From contig NZ_LT702999.1 of the NCBI RefSeq assembly GCF_900149685.1, positions 2,046,001 through 2,110,000 of the forward strand: a stretch of 64,000 nucleotides of DNA. Direction: 5' to 3'. This stretch comes from Erythrobacter sp. Alg231-14. Its GTDB lineage: Bacteria > Pseudomonadota > Alphaproteobacteria > Sphingomonadales > Sphingomonadaceae. This document shows positions 17,355 through 27,477 of this stretch, one piece after another. The position numbers were made by a program, and so were the translations under genes. The notes under the pieces are model-generated. The model was not told where the DNA came from, ran no database searches, and worked only from the letters and a program-made list of their open reading frames with translations. How positions within the stretch are numbered: position 1 is the stretch's first letter; each line of letters begins with the position of its first letter.

Positions 17355-20300
17355 TTACCGATCGAGCAAATTGCGGGCTTGGCTGGCGATTTGTGCCAAC
17401 ATTGCCGGGGCCACAGGCGGCTGTGATTGCGCGCGCGCAACCATGGCCTTGAACTGAGCGACCGCAACTTCGTTGCGCGATGCCCAATGCGCGATGGCAC
17501 CCTGGGGATCGTCCTTGCCCGATTTGCGCCGCATAAGTTTGCGTAAGAACTCCAGCCGCATATGCTGAAAATCGCGGGCCAAACCGTCGACCAGCAAGCG
17601 TTCCCAAATGTCCGATGGGGACATGTGTGCCGCCGTTCCCTGTGCCCAATCCAGACCAACTCGTTCGCCGATATCGGTAAAGGCCCGCGTCAATTGCGTG
17701 GGGTCTGTTTTGGTGGACAAGGCCAATTGCGCCAATCCAACCGATCCGTCGTAATCGAACAATTCCGCGACCCTGTTGGCCAAACCTTCGGGGGCGCCTT
17801 GTTCAACAAACCCGGCTCGTAGCGCGTTGGAGCGTTCCTGCGTCTCGCCAGAAATCAAATCGGCGCGCGCTTTTGAAAGGACGGTGACCCCTTCGCTCAA
17901 CGTCGCGACCATGTCGCTTGCTTCAACCCGACCAGCGGCGGTGCGCAACACATCGGACATAAGATTGCCAACCGCAGCGGCCAAACGATCGAGCAAGAAC
18001 AAACGCGCCGTCTCGCTCATCTTGTGATTGTCGATATCATGCCACAGCGATTTGAGGCTGAACAAGCGTTCCACCACGACAAAGGCCGCCGCGACATCAG
18101 CCAGTCCAACCCCTTCCTCTTCAGGCAATTCAAAGGCGTGGATCAGGCCAAGTCGATTGACAATCCGGTTGGCTAAATCGGTCGCGACCAATTCACGACG
18201 CAGCCGGTGGTCAAGGATATGCGATTCGTAGGGTTTGCGCATTGGGCCGGGGAACATCTCGGTCAAATTGCTGATCAATGAAGGATCGTCCGGCAATCCG
18301 CTGGCCTCGATTGCGTCTTGCAATGCCAATTTTGCGGATGACAAAAGCACCGCCAATTCGGGCCGGGTCAATCCGTTTCCATCGGCGGCGCGCCGCGCGA
18401 ATGTGTCCGCATCGGCCAATCCTTCGGTGCGTCTATCCAACGCGTCCATCTCTTCCAATTGTTCGATCAATCGGATGAAAGAGGCGGTGGCGTCGGGCCC
18501 GCCGGTTTCCGCGATCGACAATGCAAGCGCCTGAAGCCGGTTATCTTCGAGCACAATTTCGGCGACCTCATCGGTCATTTTCGCCAAGAGATTGTTGCGC
18601 TTTGTTTCGGTCAGTGACCCTTCGCGCGTTGCCGAAGCGAGCGCGATTTTGATGTTCACTTCATTGTCCGAACAATCAACGCCCGCCGAATTGTCGATGA
18701 AATCGGTGTTGATCCGTCCACCACGCAAAGCATATTCAATACGGGCTGCTTGAGTGATGCCCAAATTGGCGCCTTCGCCGATGGCGGTTGCGCGGACATC
18801 GGCAGCGTTAACCCGCAATGCGTCGTTGGCGGGATCGCCGACGTCCAGATGGCTTTCGGTTTGGGCCTTGATGTACGTGCCAATGCCGCCGAACCAGATT
18901 AGATCAACTTGCGCTTTAATAATCGCGCTGACCAACGCGTCTGGCTCTATTTCCTTGCCTTCGAGACCCAGCATCTCGCACGCCTTTTTCGAAAGCTTGA
19001 TCGATTTGAGGTCGCGTGAATAGACGCCGCCACCCTTTGAAATCAGATCGGGATTGTAATCTTCCCAACTTGATCGCGGCAGATCGAACATCCGTTTGCG
19101 CTCTTTCCAGCTTGCTGCGGGATCGGGATCGGGGTCGATAAAGATATGGCGGTGATCGAACGCGGCGACCAATTTGATCGCTTTTGACAACAACATACCG
19201 TTGCCAAACACATCGCCCGACATGTCGCCACACCCTGCTACACGCACGCTGTCGGTTTGCACATCAATCCCTTTTTCAAGGAAATGACGTTGGACGCTCA
19301 CCCATGCGCCGCGTGCGGTGATGCCCATCGCCTTGTGATCGTATCCGTTCGATCCGCCGCTTGCGAATGCATCGTCCAACCAAAAACCTTGCGCCTCTGC
19401 TATGCCGTTGGCGACATCGGAAAAACGCGCGGTTCCCTTATCCGCAGCGACCACGAAATAGGGATCTTCGCCGTCGTGAATTTCGACGTCTTGCGGGTGC
19501 ACCACTTTGCCGTCCACGATGTTGTCTGTGACGGACAAAAGTGTGCGGATGAATACTTCGTAGCTACCCTGACCTTCTGCGGCCCATGCGTCGCGGTCAA
19601 TCGCAGGCGACGGCAGTTGTTTGGGGTAGAATCCGCCTTTCGCGCCGCTCGGCACGATCACGGCGTTTTTGACCTTTTGCGCTTTCATCAGGCCGAGAAT
19701 CTCGGTGCGGAAGTCATCGCGTCGATCGGACCAACGCAGGCCTCCGCGCGCAACCGCGCCAGATCGCAAGTGGATCCCTTCGACCCGGCGGGAATAGACA
19801 AAGATTTCGCGCCAAGGAACGGGTTTGGGAAGGTTCGGCACCAGGTCGGAATCAATCTTAAACGCCAACGCCTCTTCGGCCGCCGGAGCAAAGGCGTTGG
19901 TGCGCAAAATCGCATCCACCACTGCGCGGTACAGCCGCAGCAAACGGTCATCATTGATCGCCGAAACTTTGGCCAAGCCGCGTCCAAACGCGCCGATAGC
20001 GGCGGTGATAGCGGCCTGACGATTCCCTTTGAAATGGGGGTCGTGACGGGCCACGAATAGGTCGATCATCGCCTGTGTTACGTCCGGCGCCCGACGCAGG
20101 GCATCGACAACGGTGTAAATCGTGAAACCCATGCCGGTTTGGCGCAAATAGCGATAGATCGCGCGCAACCAGATCGCCTGTTGTGCGCCCAATCCTGTGC
20201 CGACGACCAACCGGTTGAACGGGTCGTCTTCGGATTGCCCGTTCAACACTTCGGCAATGGCGGTTTCGATCGCGTCCGATCGCTTCAAAAGCGCATCGAC

Positions 20301-22031
20301 ATCGGTGCCTTGGGGCAGTTGCAGCGTGAATTCGTGGATCGTGCCCAGCGCCCCATCGTCAAGCCGCGTCGGCATTTCTGCCAGAACATGGAAACCAAAG
20401 TTTTCAAGCGCAGGAACTGCATCCGAAAGCGGCATAGAGCCGGTTGTGTGATAGATTTTGAGCCGCAGATCACCCGATGGATCATGGGGCAATTTGTACA
20501 ACCGGCAAGAACGCGCGGAGGGATCGTTGCCCATCGCAATGGCGCGCATTTGAACAATGTCCAAAGCGGCTTCTGCGGCGCCGTATCGGGCGCGATATCC
20601 GGCGGGAAATGCCCCGGCATATTTAAGAGCAATGGCCGGCACGCGGGCGCTTTCATCGCCTTTGGCCAGATGCGCTTCAACCGCTTCGTTCCACCCCTTC
20701 AAAAGGTCGATCAATTCGCCTTCGATCTTTGTCGCATCGGGCATTTCGCCGGTCTTGCGAGAATCCAGCAGGAATTGGAGCATCGCCAGCGTGTTGCCCT
20801 CGACCTCAAGGCTCCAACTGAGCAAGTCGACCCCGGTGGTCTGCGTCAACAACCCTTGAATTTGCAGCCGAACATCGGTCGACAAATAGTCGCGCGGCAG
20901 CCAGACGAATGCAAAAACGTGCCGTTCAAGCGCCGACTGCACCAGGATAAGGCGTGGGCGCGGACGATCGACCAGGCTCATCATAGCCGTGGCGAGCCGC
21001 TCAATATCCGTGGTCGCGAATGCCGTCAGAAGGTCATGCGGCAACGATGTGAAGGCGTGCACAAGAGCTTTGCCGGCATGGCCTGCCGGATCAAAACCCA
21101 ATGCATGCGTGATGTCAGCCAGCGCTTTGCGCAGCATCGGCACTTCGCCCGGTGGCGTGGCCAAGGCCGCGCTGGTCCATACCCCAGCATGGACAGACAA
21201 TTGTGTGATCGTGCCGTTTTCGCGCACGGGCACAATAAACAGGTCGAGCGGCGCGCTGCGGTGGACGGTAGAAAGGCGGTTTGCTTTGATCACCAACAGA
21301 TCGCGCGCGCTGCCATCGGGCGCGGCTTCATCGAACCATGCAAAGGCGCGGTCAAACGAAGCGTCGGCCAAAATCGCCCGCGCGCTTTTGCGGCAAATGC
21401 CCAAAACGTTCTTGTCCTCGCCCGACCGCGTCCGGGTGAGATGGCCAAGCTGTGTCAGCATGCCATCGTTCAGCCATTGCAGGAGAGCGCCGCATTCCGA
21501 GCCGTTCAATCCGGTTGCGTCTTTGGCCATGACGCCGCGCATTTTTGGCCAATCGGTTACGGCGGCTCGAACGTCGCTCAACGTGACGCGCAATTGAGCG
21601 ACCAGATCGCGCCGCTGCCGCGCGTCGATGCGCGGTGTTTCGATGTAAATCATCGATTCGTCCGCGCCTTTGCCGCCCTTCTTACCCAAAGCGGTTAGGA
21701 TGCCAGCATCGTCGCGTTCTACGGCGACGACCGGGTGGATCAATTGATCGATGCTAAGGCCAGAAGCGGTGATGGCGGCGGCGATGGAATCAACCAGAAA
21801 CGGCATATCGTCGTTGATGATCGCGATGCGCAACCGGCGTTCCCCGGTATCGGATTCGATTTTTAGCGCCGACCGCAACGATGATCGTTTTTCCGCTGCA
21901 TCCAATAAGAACTGAGTCGCATCGCAAAGCGCATCATCATCAAGGGGCACATCCCCCGGAAGGATCGCCGCATTGACGTGTTTTTTCAGCTCTTTGAGCA
22001 GAGATTGCGTCTTAGCCGGTCTTGCGCTCAT
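17355..22031 (-). CDS. NAD-specific glutamate dehydrogenase, large (about 180 kDa) type
   Basis: A 1558-residue protein of the bacterial GDH2 family, which deaminates glutamate to 2-oxoglutarate with NAD+. Long regulatory ACT-like regions fill the N-terminal half; the catalytic core is visible near 800-1200 (SGAVARGGLRWSDRRDDFRTE, GAKGGFYPK, GCGDMSGDVFGNGML). Length is typical (1550-1650). ATG 22031 is preferred over GTG 22058 because AGGAG precedes it by about 10 bases. A perfect TATAAT lies at 22082-22077 on the coding strand. The large enzyme usually serves glutamate catabolism, complementing gltBD and glnE elsewhere in this window. Confidence 0.95.
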   Translation of the reverse strand: MSARPAKTQSLLKELKKHVNAAILPGDVPLDDDALCDATQFLLDAAEKRSSLRSALKIESDTGERRLRIAIINDDMPFLVDSIAAAITASGLSIDQLIHPVVAVERDDAGILTALGKKGGKGADESMIYIETPRIDARQRRDLVAQLRVTLSDVRAAVTDWPKMRGVMAKDATGLNGSECGALLQWLNDGMLTQLGHLTRTRSGEDKNVLGICRKSARAILADASFDRAFAWFDEAAPDGSARDLLVIKANRLSTVHRSAPLDLFIVPVRENGTITQLSVHAGVWTSAALATPPGEVPMLRKALADITHALGFDPAGHAGKALVHAFTSLPHDLLTAFATTDIERLATAMMSLVDRPRPRLILVQSALERHVFAFVWLPRDYLSTDVRLQIQGLLTQTTGVDLLSWSLEVEGNTLAMLQFLLDSRKTGEMPDATKIEGELIDLLKGWNEAVEAHLAKGDESARVPAIALKYAGAFPAGYRARYGAAEAALDIVQMRAIAMGNDPSARSCRLYKLPHDPSGDLRLKIYHTTGSMPLSDAVPALENFGFHVLAEMPTRLDDGALGTIHEFTLQLPQGTDVDALLKRSDAIETAIAEVLNGQSEDDPFNRLVVGTGLGAQQAIWLRAIYRYLRQTGMGFTIYTVVDALRRAPDVTQAMIDLFVARHDPHFKGNRQAAITAAIGAFGRGLAKVSAINDDRLLRLYRAVVDAILRTNAFAPAAEEALAFKIDSDLVPNLPKPVPWREIFVYSRRVEGIHLRSGAVARGGLRWSDRRDDFRTEILGLMKAQKVKNAVIVPSGAKGGFYPKQLPSPAIDRDAWAAEGQGSYEVFIRTLLSVTDNIVDGKVVHPQDVEIHDGEDPYFVVAADKGTARFSDVANGIAEAQGFWLDDAFASGGSNGYDHKAMGITARGAWVSVQRHFLEKGIDVQTDSVRVAGCGDMSGDVFGNGMLLSKAIKLVAAFDHRHIFIDPDPDPAASWKERKRMFDLPRSSWEDYNPDLISKGGGVYSRDLKSIKLSKKACEMLGLEGKEIEPDALVSAIIKAQVDLIWFGGIGTYIKAQTESHLDVGDPANDALRVNAADVRATAIGEGANLGITQAARIEYALRGGRINTDFIDNSAGVDCSDNEVNIKIALASATREGSLTETKRNNLLAKMTDEVAEIVLEDNRLQALALSIAETGGPDATASFIRLIEQLEEMDALDRRTEGLADADTFARRAADGNGLTRPELAVLLSSAKLALQDAIEASGLPDDPSLISNLTEMFPGPMRKPYESHILDHRLRRELVATDLANRIVNRLGLIHAFELPEEEGVGLADVAAAFVVVERLFSLKSLWHDIDNHKMSETARLFLLDRLAAAVGNLMSDVLRTAAGRVEASDMVATLSEGVTVLSKARADLISGETQERSNALRAGFVEQGAPEGLANRVAELFDYDGSVGLAQLALSTKTDPTQLTRAFTDIGERVGLDWAQGTAAHMSPSDIWERLLVDGLARDFQHMRLEFLRKLMRRKSGKDDPQGAIAHWASRNEVAVAQFKAMVARAQSQPPVAPAMLAQIASQARNLLDR

Positions 22032-22076
22032 CGCCTGTATGCTCCTGGCATCCTGCACCCGGCGTCGAGTTGTGTA

Positions 22077-22082
22077 ATTATA
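22077..22082 (-). promoter_or_regulatory. candidate -10 box for the NAD-GDH gene
   Basis: A perfect TATAAT on the minus strand, about 45 bases before the chosen start in an A/T-rich patch. The -35 is not well matched at 17 bases (TTTACG occurs 20 bases upstream), so this is only a candidate. Confidence 0.4.
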
Positions 22083-22177
22083 TTTTGCCGGGTTGTTTTT
22101 ATCGTAAAGCCGACAATACAGTAGTTAAGGCCAAAGGCGCAAGCCGGATTGGCCCTTATCCGGTTGGCAAGGAACCA

Positions 22178-23170
22178 TTATACCGCAATTTTGGCGCAGG
22201 CATCGACCGTCATTTCCAACGAACGCAGACGCGCATCTGGATCAAAAGTTGATCCACACAAAATGATCTCATCGGCGGCGGTGCGTTGGACAAAGGCATC
22301 GACTTGATCGCGCACCTTTTGCGGGGTTCCGACCGCTGCAGCTTGGCCCAAATGGTCCAACATGGCGCCGGCCGGGGCCGGGAGCGAAGCGGTGTAGTCC
22401 GCGATCGGCGCGGGCAATTTGCCCGGCTTGCCGGTGCGCAACGCCACAAAGCTTTGTTGTTGGCTGGATGCCAATGTCTCGGCTGCTTCATCCGTGTCTG
22501 CGGCAAACACATTCATCGCCACCATCACATAGGGTTTCTCCAACGCGGAGGATGGTTGGAAATCGCGGCGATACACGGCCAGAGCAGCATCGAGGTGGTC
22601 CGGCGCGAAATGGGCGGCAAATGCGTACGGCATGCCCAACTTCGCCGCCAATTGCGCGCCAAACAGGCTGGACCCCAACATCCACAATTCGACATTCGCG
22701 CCCAGGCCGGGGGTCGCGGTGACAGGCAGATCGACGTCGCCGGTCAAAAGCGCGCGCAATTCCACCACGTCTTGAGGGAAGAATTCAGACGCCTGATTGA
22801 GGTTTTTGCGCAGCGCCCGCTGCAATTCTGGACCGGCACCCGGCGCCCGCCCCAGCCCCAGATCGATGCGACCGGGGAATAGGGCGTCCAGCGTTCCAAA
22901 TTGTTCGGCAATTTGAAACGGCGTATGATTGGGCAACATAATGCCGCCCGACCCAATGCGAATCCGGCGTGTTGCATTGCCGATATGGGCAAGAACAACC
23001 GACGTCGCGCCGCCCGCAATGCCATCCATTGCGTGATGTTCCGCAACCCAAAACCGTTCGCACCCGACATCCTCTGCCTTGACCGCGAGAGCGGCCGATG
23101 CGGCGAAGGCTTCGTGCAAAGTGCCCCCTTCGCGCACAGGGACAAGGTCCAGAACGGAAAATTTTGTCAT
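22178..23170 (-). CDS. LLM class flavin-dependent oxidoreductase (luciferase-like monooxygenase)
   Basis: A 330-residue TIM-barrel flavoenzyme of the bacterial luciferase-like family, YhbW/MsnO8 type. FSVLDLVPVREG opens the barrel, RFWVAEHHAMDGIAG and RIRIGSGGIMLPNHTP are the usual conserved stretches, and GRIDLGLGRAPG follows. It would use reduced FMN or F420-like flavin; the substrate is unknown. It is the last gene of a run with a TPR protein and an alpha/beta hydrolase, 30 bases after the TPR gene. Confidence 0.9.
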   Translation of the reverse strand: MTKFSVLDLVPVREGGTLHEAFAASAALAVKAEDVGCERFWVAEHHAMDGIAGGATSVVLAHIGNATRRIRIGSGGIMLPNHTPFQIAEQFGTLDALFPGRIDLGLGRAPGAGPELQRALRKNLNQASEFFPQDVVELRALLTGDVDLPVTATPGLGANVELWMLGSSLFGAQLAAKLGMPYAFAAHFAPDHLDAALAVYRRDFQPSSALEKPYVMVAMNVFAADTDEAAETLASSQQQSFVALRTGKPGKLPAPIADYTASLPAPAGAMLDHLGQAAAVGTPQKVRDQVDAFVQRTAADEIILCGSTFDPDARLRSLEMTVDACAKIAV

Positions 23171-23200
23171 GATGGATCTACCTGTTGTGTGGGGCGTATT

Positions 23201-24121
23201 TCATTCCACCCCTTCCGTGTTCGATAGGGGCGCGGGTTCTTGATCCTGAGGTGGACCGATCTGCGCCAGATATTCGCGGGCGGTTTGCGCGGCCATACTG
23301 TCGGGTTGCGTGTCGATGACCGATTGCCAGCTTTGCCGCGCCGCGTTTTCGCGACCTGATAAGACTGCGATAACGCCGGCTTCCAAACCAATCTGGCCAT
23401 CCTGAGGTGCCAACACACCCGCCAATTCAATCGTGGTTTGCGCTTCCTCAAGCCGGTCCAATCTGCGTAACAGCGTGGCTTTCAACAACCACCCTTCGGA
23501 TGCGTCGGGCATCAACCGGGTCGCATCGTCCAATTCAATCAAAGCCTGATCGTTCATGCCCAAACTGACGAGAGCGCGAGCAAGGTCGCTGGCTGCGATC
23601 GCTTGCAATGGTGCAGAGGCGGACCTTTGTGCATCCGATTTCGCCTGTTGCAAAATGGGCAAAGCGCGCGCTGCATCGCCGGCCGCCATCGCACCGTTTC
23701 CGGCCATCGTCCCAAACCGGGCCCGCACGCGCAGTTCATCGGTGGGGCTTTCATCGCGGGCGGCGCCAAAGGCGACGATCGCATCTTCCCAAAGGCCCAA
23801 TTCCGTCGCGGCGAGACCTAGACAATGATTGGCCAACACTCGTTCCGACCCAGAGGTCGCGTTGCGACGGATCTGCGCCATTGTATGCGCACGGGATGCA
23901 TCATCCGAAAGCCGAGCCAGACACTGGGCGAGCCATTCGCTGGAGGGATCGGAGAATGCATCAATTCCACTTTCACGCGGTTGCCGATCTCGCAATTCGG
24001 TGTGCCCGTCCGATTGCGAAATGGACGTGGGATTGGGCCCCACTTGAAGCGAAAGGGCAAGCGTAGGCGCAAGGGAATAGGCAAGAAGCGAAGAGGTGAA
24101 AATCACGCGTGATCCCGTCAA
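23201..24121 (-). CDS. exported tetratricopeptide-repeat protein
   Basis: Up to 306 residues: a probable signal peptide (VIFTSSLLAYSLAPTLALS), a linker, then several TPR-like helix pairs (for example LGLWEDAIVAFGAA, GDAARALPILQQA, LGMNDQALIELDDA, LDRLEEAQTTIELA). It probably acts as a periplasmic scaffold. Start is uncertain: TTG at 24121 overlaps the stop of the hydrolase gene (TTGA), suggesting translational coupling, while GTG at 24106 is also possible. Neither has a clear ribosome-binding site. No specific function can be given. Confidence 0.78.
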   Translation of the reverse strand: MTGSRVIFTSSLLAYSLAPTLALSLQVGPNPTSISQSDGHTELRDRQPRESGIDAFSDPSSEWLAQCLARLSDDASRAHTMAQIRRNATSGSERVLANHCLGLAATELGLWEDAIVAFGAARDESPTDELRVRARFGTMAGNGAMAAGDAARALPILQQAKSDAQRSASAPLQAIAASDLARALVSLGMNDQALIELDDATRLMPDASEGWLLKATLLRRLDRLEEAQTTIELAGVLAPQDGQIGLEAGVIAVLSGRENAARQSWQSVIDTQPDSMAAQTAREYLAQIGPPQDQEPAPLSNTEGVE

Positions 24122-24876
24122 TAAAAACTATCGAGTGTGGCCCGCAACAACGCAATATCCTGATCGCGAGAGAGGCGGTGATCGCCGTCCTTTATCAAGG
24201 TCACCTGTACATTGCCCGAACGCATGGCCGACGCCAGCTTCATACTGATATCCCATGGAACATCGTCGTCGCATTGACCATGGAGCAGCCGGACCGGACA
24301 ATCGATCGCGATTTCCGTATCGAGCCGCATATGATCCAATGCATCTTTGTAAAATCCAGGATGGGTCGGCGTGGGATCGGGCCCGTATGGGTTGTCTTCA
24401 TAAACCACATTGCCCGCAGCCAAGGTGGCGCATTGTTCGGCGGAATAGCCCCAACGGATAAAATCAGGTGCAGCGGCGATGCCGATTATTCCCATTAGCC
24501 GTGCGCCCAATGCTTCGGCCACCAAGATCATCAACCAACCGCCCATCGATGAACCGGCCAAGACGATGGGGCCCGCCACCTCAACGGTGATAAGCGTGAC
24601 CACTTCATCGCGCCATCGGGATAAGGTTCCATCGGAAAAGTCGCCCGAACTTTGCCCGCATCCCGAATAATCAAGCAACAAACATCCGCGTCCCTGGGCC
24701 TGAGCGTCTTCGAACATCGCCGTTGCTTTGCCGCCGGCCATGTCGGACATGTATCCGGGCAGGAACACGAGCGTTGGCGCACTTTCCTGATCCTTTGATC
24801 CGTCCGACGATGCAGGGGTGTGCCGAAAGGCGATTTGACGACCATCGGGCATAGTGTGAAAATTGGCTGCGCTCAT
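24118..24876 (-). CDS. alpha/beta hydrolase (ABHD10-like)
   Basis: A 252-residue serine hydrolase. The nucleophile elbow is G108-S109-S110-M111-G112; FLPGYMSDMAGGKA forms the oxyanion region; likely Asp near 203-205 and His233 (DGDHRLS) complete the triad. The pattern LLLDYSGCGQSSGDF is shared with ABHD10-type thioesterase/esterases. ATG 24876 follows AAGGG; a start at 24912 would add an unrelated leader. It is first in an operon with the TPR and LLM genes, and divergent from the PhoD gene. Confidence 0.87.
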   Translation of the reverse strand: MSAANFHTMPDGRQIAFRHTPASSDGSKDQESAPTLVFLPGYMSDMAGGKATAMFEDAQAQGRGCLLLDYSGCGQSSGDFSDGTLSRWRDEVVTLITVEVAGPIVLAGSSMGGWLMILVAEALGARLMGIIGIAAAPDFIRWGYSAEQCATLAAGNVVYEDNPYGPDPTPTHPGFYKDALDHMRLDTEIAIDCPVRLLHGQCDDDVPWDISMKLASAMRSGNVQVTLIKDGDHRLSRDQDIALLRATLDSFY

Positions 24877-24966
24877 TTGACCCTTGTGCCCATTTCTCAT
24901 GATAATGTGCAAGACTTTGCGCGTGGCTTGTCTTCATCGCGCAATGCATGCGAGTTATAGTGCATC

Positions 24967-26643
24967 ATGATCAAAACCGATGCCCCCCATCCGCCCGCTT
25001 CATCCGACACGCCATCCGCCACGGGGGTGTCTCGACGCGGCGTCTTCGCCCTTGCGGGCGCTTCGGCAGCAATCGTGGCCACGCCATCAAGCGCGCGCAG
25101 CTATGGCAATGGTTTTACCCATAGCGTCGCCAGCGGTGAACCGCATGCGACCCGCGTTTTGCTGTGGACCCGGTTCGTAGCGGACGCTGATACTATGTTG
25201 GAATGGCAGGTTAGCGAAACCGAAGCGTTCTCTCAGATCGTATCGAGCGGCGAAATCAACGCGTCGGCAGAGAGGGATTTCTGTGTGAAGGCGATTGCCG
25301 ATGGACTGACGCCGGATCACTGGTATTTCTATCGCTTCACCGCTCCCGATGGCAGCGTATCTCCGATTGGCCGGACGCGGACATTGCCCGAGGGGCCGTC
25401 TTCAAAATTCCGTTTCGCGGTCTTTTCCTGTGCAAATTACGGCTTTGGCTATTTCAATGCCTATGCCCATGCGGCGGAGGCGAACGATGTCGACCTTGCC
25501 GTGCACTTGGGTGATTACATCTACGAATATGGCGGAGGAACATATCCATCGGCGGGCCAACGGCATCCCGATCGTATGGTTGCGCCCGAATCTGAAATCG
25601 TTGCACTGGCCGATTATCGCCTGCGTTATGCCACTTATCGCGCCGATCCCGACCTTCAACGCTTGCATCAGGTTTTGCCGATGATCGCCGTATGGGACGA
25701 TCACGAAAGCGCCAATGACAGTTGGAAAGACGGTGCGCAGAATCACCAGAGCGACAGCGAGGGCGAATGGGAGGTGCGCAAAGGCATAGCGAAACGGGTC
25801 TATCGCGAATGGATGCCGGTCTCTGACGAACCCTATGCGTCCTATGATGTCGGTGATCTGGCCACTTTGTTTCGGATTGATACCCGCATCGAAGGGCGCG
25901 ATGAGCAATTCAGCGTCGGCAAAGTCATCGAAGGCCAAGACACCCCCGAGAGCATGGTCGCCGCGCTGACCGAGTTTCGTGACACCGATTATGTCGATCC
26001 CGCCCGACAGTTGTTGGGCGCGGCTCAGGAAACCTGGCTCGCACAAGGGCTTTCTGAGTCGACCGCCAGAGGCGCGACGTGGCAGGTTTTGGTGCAGCAA
26101 GTCTTGATGGGTAAGTTGGCATCGCCCCCAGCATTGTTGGATTTGTTGGGCGGCAATGTGCCTGAATTTATCCGCCGCCGGCTCACAGCTAGTGCGCTTG
26201 CTAGCCAAGCTGGCCTGCCTCTTAATATGGACGCGTGGGATGGGTATCCTGCGGCGCGCGACCGTGTGTTCGAAAGCGCGTTGGATGCGGATGCAAACCT
26301 GCTTGTGCTCGCTGGGGACACCCACAATGGTTGGGCGTTTGATTTGGCACATGATGGAAGACGTGTGGGCGTCGAGCTGGGCGTTTGTTCGGTCAGCTCG
26401 CCGGGATTCGAAACTTATCTAGCCATGGTACCACCCGAACAGATGGCGTCTTTGGTGATTGAAGCGAACGACGAATTGAAATGGGCCGACACGTCACAGC
26501 GCGGCTATATGACGATTGAATTGACACCCACGCGGGCAACCACGGAATATCGCTTTACCAGCGGCATCCGACAGCGTTCGACCCAGCTTGCCGGGACCAA
26601 AGTGATCACCAGCGAGGCCGGGTCGAAGACGTTGTCTGTTTAA
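24967..26643 (+). CDS. alkaline phosphatase D (PhoD) family protein, Tat-exported
   Basis: A 558-residue phosphodiesterase/phosphatase of the PhoD family, releasing phosphate from esters outside the cytoplasm. A Tat signal SRRGVFALAG lies near residue 19, ending around PSSARSYG. Metal ligands appear in HLGDYIYEYGG (D183), WDDHE (D244-E247) and AGDTHNGW (D451, H453). Length is normal. No Pho-box-like repeat is obvious upstream. It is convergent with the XRE regulator gene, 13 bases apart. Confidence 0.92.
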   Translation: MIKTDAPHPPASSDTPSATGVSRRGVFALAGASAAIVATPSSARSYGNGFTHSVASGEPHATRVLLWTRFVADADTMLEWQVSETEAFSQIVSSGEINASAERDFCVKAIADGLTPDHWYFYRFTAPDGSVSPIGRTRTLPEGPSSKFRFAVFSCANYGFGYFNAYAHAAEANDVDLAVHLGDYIYEYGGGTYPSAGQRHPDRMVAPESEIVALADYRLRYATYRADPDLQRLHQVLPMIAVWDDHESANDSWKDGAQNHQSDSEGEWEVRKGIAKRVYREWMPVSDEPYASYDVGDLATLFRIDTRIEGRDEQFSVGKVIEGQDTPESMVAALTEFRDTDYVDPARQLLGAAQETWLAQGLSESTARGATWQVLVQQVLMGKLASPPALLDLLGGNVPEFIRRRLTASALASQAGLPLNMDAWDGYPAARDRVFESALDADANLLVLAGDTHNGWAFDLAHDGRRVGVELGVCSVSSPGFETYLAMVPPEQMASLVIEANDELKWADTSQRGYMTIELTPTRATTEYRFTSGIRQRSTQLAGTKVITSEAGSKTLSV

Positions 26644-26656
26644 GGTTTGTGTTGGA

Positions 26657-26848
26657 TCAATCGCGGCTGAAAATGTCTTCGATTGGTAAATCGAACACTT
26701 CGGAAATGGAAAAGGCCAGCGGCAGAGACGGGTCATAGCGACCCTTTTCAATCGCGTTCACGCTTTGCCGGCTCACGCCCAATCGCTCGGCCAGATCTTG
26801 CTGGCTCCAGTCCCGTTCTGCGCGCAGGACTTTGAGGCGATTTTTCAT
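26657..26848 (-). CDS. XRE family HTH regulator, short YgzD-like form
   Basis: A 63-residue helix-turn-helix protein consisting of almost only the Cro/C1 domain (RLKVLRAERDWSQQDLAERL to VSRQSVNAIEKG), ending FDLPIEDIFSRD, typical of short YgzD-type regulators found beside membrane proteins. ATG 26848 follows GGGGGGCGGT and overlaps the upstream membrane-protein stop as ATGA. It is the last gene of a three-gene overlapping operon, and probably controls the operon through palindromes at 27663-27728. Confidence 0.88.
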   Translation of the reverse strand: MKNRLKVLRAERDWSQQDLAERLGVSRQSVNAIEKGRYDPSLPLAFSISEVFDLPIEDIFSRD

Positions 26849-27477
26849 ACCGCCCCCCATGTGCCGTATTGAATGCGATTAAAGATCGCACCCACGCCCA
26901 AGCCAAAGAACCAGATAATCGCAAACCAATAGGCATCGATATGCGGCGCGATGTCAGCGGTTTCGAGGAAGCCCCATACCGAAGCCGATGTTAATGCCAT
27001 TGCGGATGCAATCAGCGATTGCCGAATGATCAACATCCGCATGAATTCATCTTGTTCTTCGACAATCAAACGGCCGATAGCCCAGAAAATTCCAGAAACT
27101 GCGAGGCCGGGAAGAATCCCGATCATCACGCGGACGGCAAAGGGCAATTCAACTTCTTGATCCAAGAAGGTCATCAAAGCGAAAGTGGCGAGATACAAAG
27201 AAGAGCAGATCGCAACGCGTTTCACATAACGTCGCTGCGCTGCGCCGGCGGCTGGGCATCCGCCGCTTGCCGATTGGCCGCGATTCACCACCGCAGCTAC
27301 AATAGCCATCATTGTCATGGCGGGCACGATGAGCAAAATCATCAAGGCGCCCTTGTGCTCGACCGCGCCAGTGATCGCCAATGCGGACACCATCGCGGTG
27401 CTCGCGGCTGTCATTCCAAGCCAGAACCAGAGGCTACGGCCAAGGAATGTCCCGTTGGTTTGTGTCGGTTCGTTCAT
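26845..27477 (-). CDS. conserved-type polytopic membrane protein of unknown function
   Basis: A 210-residue protein with about six hydrophobic segments grouped in three pairs (about 17-60, 90-135 and 150-200) and short charged loops. EEQDEFMRMLIIRQ between the later pairs is a sequence seen in other membrane proteins coupled to short XRE regulators. ATG 27477 is preceded by GGGAG and overlaps the stop of the 58-residue gene; the stop overlaps the XRE start. I do not recognise a functional family. Confidence 0.8.
   Translation of the reverse strand: MNEPTQTNGTFLGRSLWFWLGMTAASTAMVSALAITGAVEHKGALMILLIVPAMTMMAIVAAVVNRGQSASGGCPAAGAAQRRYVKRVAICSSLYLATFALMTFLDQEVELPFAVRVMIGILPGLAVSGIFWAIGRLIVEEQDEFMRMLIIRQSLIASAMALTSASVWGFLETADIAPHIDAYWFAIIWFFGLGVGAIFNRIQYGTWGAV

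Noticed and set aside
20139..21698. 519-codon open frame on the plus strand
   Set aside because: Antisense shadow of the NAD-GDH gene, with no recognisable domain.
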